Assembly: GCA_002284615.2 (NCBI GenBank)
Contig: MU069742.1
Coordinates: 302,129-315,052 of the forward strand
Direction: 5' to 3'
DNA length: 12,924 nt
Source of the DNA: Dunaliella salina
Lineage: Eukaryota; Chlorophyta; Chlorophyceae; Chlamydomonadales; Dunaliellaceae
The translations under genes were made by a program, and so were the position numbers. Shown in pieces: positions 1-9,900 of this stretch. Numbering within the stretch: the first letter of the stretch is position 1; every line of letters begins with the position of its first letter. A model generated the notes under the pieces. It saw nothing but the letters and a program-made list of their open reading frames with translations, ran no database searches and was not told the origin of the DNA.

Positions 1-135
1 GGGCACAAGACGCACCCCAAACGAGGAAACAAGATGCACAAGATGCACCCCACAAATAAAGGCACAAGATGCACCCGAAACGAAGAAGCAAAACACACAA
101 GATGCACCCCACAAATGAAGGCACAAAATGCTCCC
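1..135. repeat. 59-60 bp tandem repeat at the left edge
   Basis: The word GGCACAAGATGCACCC and its surroundings recur at about 2, 61 and 120, with ACAAATRAAGG in each unit. The array is cut by the window start. A related fragment (AAGATGCACCCATGATGAAGG-like) occurs in intron 3 at about 8668-8692. Confidence 0.8.
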
Positions 136-436
136 TTGTACTCATTTGAGCACTGTATTAAGCCCGCGGCAGGAAGTTTTTGATGCCTTCTACGGAAAAT
201 CGCCACCCAGAAACAAAGGAAACATGCTTTGCTTTGCTCACTGGGGTGACATTTTGAGCTGGGGAGTGCATGGTTCAAGGAGAGGACACTCTCATGTGGT
301 GGCTGGAGTGAAGAGCCACTGCTTAAGGAGCGCGCGGGGCATGGAATCCTCTTGTCATGACCCCCAGAGAGTCCACCTAAGCACTGTGTACTTGGGTGTA
401 TGATGGCCCATAAGGACATCCATCTGCGAGGCCAAC

Positions 437-738
437 TCCATCGAGCTGACTAGCATGAAAACACTCGCATGCCCTGGTTTGCTTCCCTGGTTATGACATG
501 AAAATGCCTGACTGGTCACCTCCATCGAGCTTGCAAGCGTGACGATGGCTAGCATGGAAATACTTGCATGCCCTGGCTTGCCTGCCTTGGCTAGAGCATG
601 GAAATGCCCCTCTCCATCGAGCTGGCCAGCATGAACATACTCGCATGCTCGGCTGCCTACCTCCATTGAGCTGGCTAGCTGGCCAGCATGAAAAGACTTG
701 CATGCCCTGGCTTGCATGCCCTTGCTATAGCATGTAAG
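437..738. repeat. Degenerate minisatellite, four units of variable length
   Basis: Units start with TCCATYGAGCT at 437, 521, 613 and 662. Each then carries a form of CTAGCATGRAAA...CTYGCATGCCCTGG. Unit length varies from about 49 to 92 bp through internal deletions. Open frames across it are repeat translations. Confidence 0.8.
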
Positions 739-763
739 CACAGGCGCCTCATGGGTGTCAATT

Positions 764-965
764 CTTGATCCCCACTTGAGCACATCCTTGATCCCCACTT
801 GAGCACATCCTTGATCCCCACATGACAACATCCTCGATCCCCAAATGAGCACATCCTTGATCCCCACTTGAGGACATCCGTTTTTTACTTTTTTTTTTTT
901 TTAATCCCCACTTGAGCACACCTTTGATCCCCACTTGAGCACATCCATGATCCCCACTTGAGCAC
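764..965. repeat. 23-bp minisatellite interrupted by a T tract
   Basis: About eight copies of a 23-bp unit close to TTGATCCCCACTTGAGCACA plus TCC. A T-rich insertion at 880-902 splits the array. Because 23 is not a multiple of 3, long minus-strand frames here encode SSGDQGCAQVGIKD-like periodic peptides, which are artefacts. Confidence 0.9.
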
Positions 966-1179
966 ACAGCCGTGGTAGGTCTCTAGATGCTGTGCCCGGG
1001 TTATAGGTTGCTAAGTTAGGATGCAAGGGTCATTGCTGTTTGGTAGGACATGCGGGTAATTGCTTTGGGTGGAAATGCCTGGCTGACCAGTGCTGCTTGC
1101 GCGCCTTTCCTTGCATGCCCATGGCTTCACAGGAAGAGCAGTCAGCTCACTCGGAGAACGGGCAACTCAAAAGCCTCTA

Positions 1180-1500
1180 TGCAAGAAATGCACACACTTA
1201 GTTGTAAGGCCCTCACCGCTCTTGGTGATCCACTCAAAACCCTCTGTGCAAGGAATGCTCACATAGCTCTATGGCCTTCATCACTCACAGCGATCCACAC
1301 CAGACCCTCCATGCAAGGGACTCACACACATAGTTGCATGGCCTTCATCACTCACGGCGACCCACTCGGAACCCTCCATGCAAGGAATGCACGCACAGCT
1401 GTATGGCTCTCATCACTCTTAGCAATCCCCTCAAAACCCTCCATGCAAGGAATGCACACAAAGCTGCAAGGCCCTCACCGCTCTCGGCAATCCACTGGGA
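1180..1500. repeat. 66-bp minisatellite that includes the exon 6b donor site
   Basis: Five units with anchors (TGGCC/AAGGCC followed by YTCAYCRCT) at about 1205, 1270, 1337, 1402 and 1467. Each carries CCTCCATGCAAGGAATGCAC or a close variant. The last unit covers the final 22 bases of exon 6b (1479-1500) and its donor; the others are intronic. Confidence 0.85.
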
Positions 1501-1555
1501 AGCCATGCCTCCACTCTCCTTCACCAGGTCGACATACATCTCGGCAGCGTTCAGC
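1479..1555 (-). CDS. GANAB: Glucosidase II alpha exon 6 (6b, likely the constitutive copy)
   Basis: A 77-bp exon with acceptor tgcag at 1557-1556. Its first base completes the Trp codon of exon 5. It encodes [16 protein letters not shown] and then [10 protein letters not shown]. The family has WLNAAEM-VD followed, after a variable loop, by W-SE-G, so this copy holds both conserved ends. The donor gtgagg at 1478 leaves phase 1. The exon's last 22 bases and donor are part of a 66-bp minisatellite that continues into intron 6. Confidence 0.9.
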
Positions 1556-3852
1556 CTGCAGGTGCCATCATATGTGTGTACATAAATTGAGGAGCACAGA
1601 CTTGCGATGCACCTCCACCTTTTTTCAGGTCCATGTACATCTCAGCAGCATTCAGCCTGTAGAATTTGTGTGTACATAGATTGACGTGCATGGACAGAAG
1701 ATGCTGGCACTCACGCGTGCAGTAGCTTGAAATGCGCAAACACAGTAACACAATTTCAGTAAATGGTTTTCAGTTAAGGCCTCCTTCTTCTTGCAACCTT
1801 GTATACAACCTGAAGTTGTTAACACTCATGTGTATGGGATCCACATATACAGCATATACAGCCTCAAAGTGCTGAAATCCATGTGTACAGGTTTGGCACA
1901 TGCACATACCATGTCCTGGCTTCTGTCTTGAAGCAAACCTGTCCACAACGCACAACCTCGCCCCAAGCGCCAGCAACAAATCCATTTCAACTGTGCGCAA
2001 GGTTTGCTGTCGTGTTCCTTCAATTGGTATAGTGAGCAGACTCCTCCATCAGACGCCCCCAGCCCCTCCATCCGTCTGTTCAGCTCTGCCCTCATCACAG
2101 ATTTTGTTTGGTTTGGTTACAGGCACCCTTTGCTTCAGCTGAGCTGCTCTTGTAGGCAGGTACAGCTATGTAACCCTATCCTCACGACAGACTTGCACAA
2201 CACTTGCAAATGGTGACAGAAAAGCAAGGCCGACAGGCCAAGTGCGCTGATTCCTGAAATGCCCTTCATCACATTTTCTTTCTTACTTTTGCCAAGCACC
2301 ATGCGTCTTGACTGGTGGCTTTTTCGTGTGTAAGACTGAAAGCCTGGCCAACAAGCCTGGCTCACTTACCTTTCTGTTTCAGCTGAGCAGCTCTTGTACG
2401 CAGGTACAGCTATGTCACCCTTTTCTTTCCGTTCCAAATGGTGACAGAAGGATGAGGCCAAAATAGCTCGCGTTTTCCGCGCGTCTCGCGCCATCACAGC
2501 ACTCACCAGAACACACCCGTGGTGAGCCCCACCCTGTGGGCCAGCATGAGGGGGATGGAGCCATAGAGGCCAAATGGGTGGTCCAGCGCATATTCAAACA
2601 CATCCAGGTTGTACAGGCGGTATGGTTCCCCTGGAGGCAGTCACACAGGAAAAAAAAAGTCTGTGCATGCCAGGGGATGCTGGAACTAAGGAATGGAAAA
2701 CACAGGCACAGCTGGGGAAGACCTGAGCCTCTTGCAGAGGTGTTTGGTCCACCCAAAGATGTTCGGTCCAGGAAAGGCCAGGCACCGCGGGTGCAGGCCT
2801 TGACCTGATGACTTTTAAGGCCCCATGTCTGCAACATGACAAACTCCTCTCTTTTTATGAACAGGATGGCAGTTAGCCATATTGACTGGAGGCCTTTTTA
2901 TAGACAGGATGGCAGTTGGCCATATTGACTGGAGGCCTTCTTTGTAACTGCAACATGACTAACCACTCTCTTTTTATGAACAGGATGTTTGCCATGACTG
3001 GAGGCCTCCTTTGTAACTGTACCTGTAACTGATTTTACCTGTGACATGAGAAGAGCGCATGCAGGCTAGCAGTCTGTCGCTTTGACTGGAGGCCTTTTTC
3101 ACCCTGTAAACCTGTAATCCTGAAGACAACATGCAGCCCACTTGGTGTCCAGTCCAGAGCCAGATTCATGCGATTTACACCTGGTATCTGGTTACAGGCC
3201 TCTATGTCTCTGCTCAGCTGCCCTTGTAGGCGAATATAGCGATGTAACCTTACATTACCTTACACCTGGTGTCTAGCCAGGACGTCCACCAAGTGCAATT
3301 ATGTGGTGAACATCCTGGCAGGATGGTCCTCAGAATTATGCATGGGCACAGGGCGTCTATGCTAAGGCACCCATTATAAAGGTATCCGTGTTGTGGCTGA
3401 CCTCATCCAGCACTCGAACAGACCAGGAGAATCCAAGCAGTAATAATAAGACCTTCCTCCGTCTTGAGACATTTTCCCAGTCCAAGTTTTGTGAATTGTT
3501 TTTTTTTTGGGGGCTAGGTTTAGTTACAGGCCTCAGTGTATCTGCACAGCTGCTCTTGTAGGCAGATATAGCAATGCTACCTTACCTCTGTCTCAGGAGC
3601 GCGAAATTGATGCAACAAACACATGGCCTTCCTCCAGCTCTTTCGCCATCCGACATGCCAACATATTAACATAAATTCTTCAGCTGGTCCTGAAAATCAA
3701 GAGCCCCCCACACAGACCAAGAGCGCTGGCAGAAGTTTATTCCAGCAAGTTGGCACCCACTGTGGGATGTGCCACACAACCGTCTGGGGGGCCCTGTCAA
3801 GCAATCTTAAGACCCACCCCTTAGCACGCCCTCCAACACCCAGCCAGGAACC

Positions 3853-3928
<76 letters not shown>

Positions 3929-6900
3929 ACACCCACACACCCACACCCACCCACACCCACACCCACACCCTATTCCCTCCCACATGAAGAGGTGAATGCA
4001 CATGAGCACGAGCAATTGGTTGAGACTCATGCAAGTCCAACTGGACTGTGGGGCCGCAACCGCACTTGAGAGCCCTCTTCACTGCAGCTCACAGGGGGTG
4101 TTGCAGGGAAGGCTGCACAACACCCTTTGAGCACTGCTGTTCTTTGCACAAGTGAGACAATTCAGTTCACAATACCAGGCTGAGCAGCCAACCTCCCTGG
4201 CTGAAGGCTAAAAAAAAACCATTGTAAAACTCGTGCACACTTGAGAGCCCTGAGACAGCTTGCAGCCTCTCTGTCGGGTCCAAGCCAGCAAACTCGGTGA
4301 GCAAACTCAGTAAGTAAACTCAGTGAGCACCCAGACGGCTTTAAGGCTCTCTGTCAGATCCAAGCCAGAAAACACAGTGAGCAAACATAGTAAGTGAACT
4401 CAGTGAGCCCTGAGGCAGCTTGCAGCCTCTGTCACATCCAAGCCAGGAAGCTCAGAGCCGGATGCGTACAGTTATGTGCATGTGCACCCTTTTCTCCTCT
4501 TGCTTGAATTGCACAAGCTTTGATTGGAGGCATGCTTTCTGGTTGCCTGTTTCACTTTTCTTCATGCACCGCTTTGTCCCTAACATGGTCTGACTTCTCT
4601 GTTTGGTTCCCATCTGCTGTGAGGTGACTGCAAGGATTTCATTCCATAGGGCAATTTGAGAGGCATCAGCTTGCAAGCTGGTGCTGCATGCAGAAACGGA
4701 TTTCATTTCATAGGGCCATTTGAGAGGCCCCAGCTTGCAAGCTGGTGCTGCATGCAGAAACGGTGGCTGCACCAAGGCGGGGGCTGTCATGGGGAAGGAC
4801 GAAAGATGTGTGCAACTGCCAGGAGTGCAGGTCCAGGATAACAGTTGAAAAGTGGTTGAGTCGTGTTTGGTGCTTGTGCTGGGTTTGAAATGGCATTCGC
4901 TACAATCAATGCAATGTGGTGCACTGAATCAGGAACCACGTAGTTGCTGGCCTCGCCCGGCTTCATTTTCTCTCATGCTGTGTGCTGATTTTGAAGGTCC
5001 AGATTAGGGAGTTCGAGGAGTTCCTCTTTGCATGGCGCTGCTGCTGTGCATGCAGGGACAGGGGCTACACCAGGAAAAGCAGCCATTGCCGCAGAGGGCC
5101 AAAGCAAGTGCTCATGCCATGGCACATGTGGTTGACAAGCGTGCAATGTTTGGCAGCAGATGCGGGCATTGCGTTTGGCATTAATGCACTCCAGAATTGT
5201 TGTCACAACTCACCCCCATGGGGTGTTATCAATCAAGGGTGGCATTGTCAGGATAAAAAGCTTTGAGTCGGGGATGGTTGGGGGGTCCAGAGGGACAGGG
5301 AGAAGTCCCGCTTGCAAATATGTTGACATTTCCATTTGCTCGGTGTGGAGAGGATACGTGACTTAGAATGCGGCTTGCCAGCTGTTTGCTCTACACACCA
5401 AACCCTTACACGCCTTGGCATCAACGCTGACTCTTGGGTGCCAACTTTTAATTGCACGAGAATGAGTCTCAAGCAGCATTCTTTAAGACTTTGTGTCCCA
5501 CCAGCAACGCGCCTGTCAAGATGGTGCAATGGCTTTCAAGTGTAGACTAACACCGCCCTGTTGTTTGTAGAGCAATGTCTCGACCTATTCATACTTTTTG
5601 GATTCCGGCAAGCGGGCAGCAGCGGTATTCCATATCTTAAATCTCCTAAAAGACGCTTCGTCTCCGAAGGCACTGAAGAGCAATATAGATAATTTGCAAG
5701 CAGAAAGAGTTGCCTAGGTGGTGGTACTTGCCATTACATTAATTCATGTGTTGCATTGTTTTCTGCTTGTGTTTGTGTCCTCAAGTTTACCTGAAGGGTC
5801 TTAATGCATACCGTTACCACGTGTCTGCTCTCAGAATTTTAGCTCTGATATGTTTGCGACCATCCGCACGCCCCCATCTGCAAAACGAGCTTGCACAACC
5901 ATTTTTGGGCAATGGATTTGAAGAGGAGTTGTTGGGGATGCAAGGATCATGTTGGAAATCAGGAAGCCTTTGTTTCCCAGATGGTCGCCCCAATGGACGG
6001 GCACCTTCTCCGCCAAGGTAAATAAGTGCCAATACTTTGGCAACAGCTTTCTTGCCTTTCTCTGCATCATTTCCTGACCTGACAAGCGCATTGGATAACT
6101 GGTTTTGAGCTCTCCAAGTAAATGCTGGGAGCTCGATTTGGGGTGCAGTGCCTCCAGGGCCGAACTGGAATGCGAGAGGCGCAAAGAATGAGGGAGGAAT
6201 TTTACAAATCAGAGCGTCAACTTCCAGGCCACCAATGGCATGCAACTGCATTTCCTGCATTAGCTTTGCTGTTGCAATATGTCAAATAGGCCTACACTCT
6301 CTAGCCTGTTATGTTCTTCCAAGCCTGCCACCCAAGTTTTGCTCGAAGCATTATTGCTGCCTGCAATTCTGGTTTCGGTCCTGCATGTCCGAGCTGGCGA
6401 GTAAAACGTAACAAGCAAAGAACAAACCCTGTATTGCACAGATAGGTGCAATTCCCAGCCAGGCCAGGCTGTAATGCTCTTAGACAAAATTTGAATGATG
6501 AAGTCGATCGGTGGCCAGGCCACCCATCAACTTCTACATTCAAATTTTGTTAAGAAGCATTACTGCTGCCCACCTCTGAGCCCAATGGGGGGCGCAACCT
6601 TGCAGCATGGACACGCTGGTGGAGGCCCTTCTATCTGCGCGCTGTCTGCCCCAGCCTTGCCTGATTCCACTTCAGACTCACTCCACATGCAGCCGCCTTT
6701 GTGAATGGCTACATATTGGGAAGCAAGGTCGGGTGAAGCAGCTACTAAACATTGGCAGGGCAAGAGGCAGCTGACACCCCTGCAGGGATGGAGAACTCTA
6801 TTTTGGGTAAGATGGATGCGCAAGTGGATTGGACTGCGGCCATGAAAGTGGCCATGAAAAAGTGGCACATTTGCATGCAAGTTCTCCATGTGTGTCCATT

Positions 6901-9900
6901 TAGGTGCAGAGACACCAAAAGCACCACAAACCAGCCTGTGTTTGAAGGTAAGATGGCCTCACTCTCGACTGTAGTGCTTGGGCGCCCTCCCCCATTATTG
7001 TCCAACATACACCCACTCAAAAGAGTGGGCATTCGTGGAACAACATAGTGGGGTACCCTGTGAGCACCACAAAATCTGGCCAAGGAGTTGCACAGGCTCG
7101 AAAGGCTCCTGCAGCTGACATCGACATCAGCCAACTTTGCAGGTGGTGCGCATACTGAGTTCGAATGATTGAAAAATCATTCCCACATGTTTTGAACTGG
7201 ACTGAAAGTCCAGAGAGGCGGCACCTAAGAAAACCTGCTAGAATTGTGGTGGGCCATATGGTGACTTGGTCAGTTGGAAGGGTCCTTCAGGAGCCATTTC
7301 CTTAAGACATGGAGGTCCTTAACAAAATCCAAGGAGGCTTTTGAAAAGATGGTTCTACAATAGCGATGTAGCAACTGAGGAGGGTATTCAAGGAGGTCTG
7401 CACCAGGGGAAAACGGGGGTCTTTAACTCCTTTCAGGGTGCACAGACCCCTACATAAAGACAGCAGAGCATGTCTCAAGGGTGTACAATTGATGCGGCAA
7501 ACAAATCTTATGCCTGAGGATCGCTCAATCAATGAAGCAAATACACCCAGTGCCTCAAGAATGTTGGAGCGGTGCAGCAAACACAGGGCCTGCCCAGTGA
7601 AAGACAACCCGCGCAGGGCCCGGAAATATTTACATAATTTGTCAAAAACCCGGAAAGATCACCAACTGGGTGTCTGGACGAAGCGGAAATGTAATGGTCT
7701 ACTTGGTTGGAATTTGTCTAAACCCGGAATTACATGTTCGATTCTCAATGAACCCCTCGGATTTTATTGACACACACACAGTTTCGGGAAAACTGAAGAT
7801 GCGCAGAAGGGCCTCTTCTTTCACTGGGCCTGCCTGCTAGATATGCTGTCCTTTCTTCAGCACAATTTTCAATTCTAATGCCATTCCTTGAATCCTTTTA
7901 TTCAAAAATAAGCTGCAGAACCTTTATGCCACAGGACGTTGAAAAGCCCTTGCAGGCCGCACCTTGTGGTGAGGCAGCCAGAGTTCTGCTTTGTTTCCCA
8001 CATCATTTCTTTTGTGTTGCGCTCTTACATATTAACTGCTTACCTCCTAGTTGAGCGGTGGTCTTCAGGGCGTGGCTTGCTGCATGCTCCGGAATGCCGT
8101 AGACATGGTCAAAGCCTGGAGGGTAGCGTGCATGCGGGGGGAGATTGTTTTTTCAGACATGGGATCCATAACACATAGCAAATAGGCACCTGCCTTTGAC
8201 TATATATCCATGACACATGCCTACCGCAGAGAATCCTGACCACTACGCACCCTTAATTTTTTCTTTGAATTGAATAATTCCATTGCGCACCCCCCCTTAG
8301 GACCCAAATTTTCCGAAAATCCCCGAAAATTTACCTAATGCGCACCTCGAAACCAATTTTTGTGCATTACGCAGAGCTTAAAAAAAGACAAATATCGCGT
8401 GATGGTCAACATGCTGTACGGTAGGCATCTGCCTATGACTATACATCCATGACACATGCCTATTTGCTGCCATGCAATGAGCACCTGTTTTTGATTGGCC
8501 CGGCCCTGAAGGCCATTTGAAGATGCACACATGCTTGTCTGAGATGCATGCAAATGATGCGCATGGGAAACTAACACATCACATACCGGAAAAAAATGGA
8601 AAAGACAAGCATATGCGCTTTGTGCTTGAGTGAAAGGACGCAGGCACGCTCAGTGTTTGACTCAAGGGATGCATAAGATGCACCCATGATGAAGGAGCTG
8701 CTATGGGGCAGATTGCAAATCCATGGCAAGGACCGCCTCTCTCTCAGGCCGCAGAAACTTGCTTCCGCTTTGCCTATGGCCTACCTGGGAAAGAAATGTC
8801 CAGGGAGATGGCCTCAGGACCGTAAGGCTTGGAGTCGCGGTGGCTGAGGAATGTCTCCTCCCAACAGCCATCGCAGGTCTCAGGAGGGGACACCTGGTTG
8901 TTCCATAGAAGGAGAGACAAGCAAACTCATCCAACAACAGACAGTGCATGAGCGCACTACAAATGAAAAAGGCTGAGGCTCGAAAGCATGTCTGCTGGGG
9001 CTTGGAAAAGAGGTGCCCAGAGCTGGATCTCTTCATTTATTTCCGTGGAGAGCACGTAGAGTTGCATTTCGACCAACATTGCTCGCATGAATGCACACAC
9101 GGACGAGACACTCGTGCCCCATTGCAAGCAGCTCCATGTAAGCACATTCTCAGAAACAAACATGTCAGGCTGTTCGTCCACTGCGCATGATGCATGGTTC
9201 ACATGAGGATCATGGAAACATACTATAGATGAATGGTGCGAGCATCAGTATTTGCATGCGTGTACAGGTACACGCACACATCGCACATCATACCTCCTTG
9301 CTTCGCCTATGCTCAAATTGGAACATGTCTCTGCTGTTGAGGTTCACAGCAGGCTTGCCGTCGATGCTGAAAGCCATCCTGAAGGGCTCATAGGTAATGG
9401 CTACGGACAGGCGCCCACTGGCAAAAATGGAGCCCCTGGCATCACCCCCGAGCTGATGCCAGTCTGCCTTTGCGGCTTGCGCATCTGCCTCCAGGATGTC
9501 ATTGATCCTGTAGCGCCCCACGCTAGGAGATTCATCCACTTGCAGGCGTGCAAATCCCCCTGCATGTGCCACCAGGCTCCAAGCAAAAGCCTTGCTTCCC
9601 CCAGGTGCCTTGTCATTCACCAGGACACCCGATACACTAGGCCCTGCTGCTTGAACGCTGCTGGGCTCTATCCTGTACGCCTTAAACGACACGCCTCGGT
9701 TCCGTCTGCAGAAGCCGGCGTCCTTGCACGTCTGTCTCGAATCGGGAAGGAGGAGGGATGGAGGAGAAACGAGCAGATGAGTGTCAGAAGTTTTAGGCAG
9801 CTCTCTAGAGAGCCAGATAGGTCAGGGAAGCAGGATCAGGATGCCAGGGCATGTTAAAAATGTATCATTACAACAGGTGAATGTCCAGGCTGTGGTCCCT

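Larger units (their letters stand above)
1..1478 (-). other. Intron 6 of the glucosidase gene (continues off the left edge)
   Basis: The next protein segment expected after QWIAESG (the start of the GH31 barrel, with an FLLGP-like motif) is not found on the minus strand here, so intron 6 runs off the window. Minisatellites fill most of it (listed separately). Between them, 135-436 and 966-1180 show no gene or repeat I can support. Confidence 0.75.
1657..2506 (-). other. Intron 5 of the glucosidase gene
   Basis: Donor gtgagt at 2506. The acceptor is either CAG at 1658-1657 (for 6a) or CAG at 1557-1556 (for 6b). It holds two copies of the 60-bp GGTTACA repeat. Around these, a larger segment ending in AAATGGTGACAGAA is duplicated at about 2140-2235 and 2386-2465. 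No other gene is seen, and 1700-2110 shows nothing I can name. Confidence 0.85.
2631..8043 (-). other. Intron 4 of the glucosidase gene, about 5.4 kb
   Basis: The donor gtaagc (8043) and acceptor ccag (2632-2631) flank protein segments that are adjacent in the family, with matching phase (1 then 2), so no coding exon of this gene is missing here. It holds the repeats at 2852-3006, 3190-3249, 3522-3581, 3591-3631, 3855-3970, 4250-4460, 4635-4762, 6323-6580 and 7470-7592. The stretches 4765-6320, 6580-7460 and 7600-8040 contain no exon, RNA gene or transposase that I can support. Confidence 0.85.

Noticed and set aside
764..965. Short repeats resembling a CRISPR array
   Set aside because: The units are contiguous with no unique spacers, in a eukaryotic intron, with no cas gene.
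355..967. Minus-strand frames with repeated SSGDQGCAQVGIKD-like peptides
   Set aside because: They come from the 23-bp and neighbouring minisatellites and lie inside intron 6.
1..1478. A seventh glucosidase exon
   Set aside because: I looked on the minus strand for the FLLGP-like and later GH31 barrel motifs and found none, so the gene continues beyond the left edge.
2415..2842. Minus-strand frames of 140 and 82 codons over exon 5
   Set aside because: They are in the wrong frames; the conserved [13 protein letters not shown] segment is in the third frame, bounded by splice sites.
3623..4082. Open frames encoding long Thr-His or Cys-Val runs
   Set aside because: They are translations of the (AC)n microsatellite and appear in several frames on both strands.
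6745..7134. Minus-strand frame of 129 codons in intron 4
   Set aside because: Cys/Met/His-rich with no family features, overlapped by an equally open plus-strand frame; no support for coding.
7690..7765. GTTCGATTC word resembling a tRNA T-loop
   Set aside because: No matching T-stem, acceptor stem or anticodon arm could be built around it.
9252..9857. Plus-strand frame of 201 codons
   Set aside because: It is the opposite strand of glucosidase exon 2, whose minus-strand translation matches a known family.
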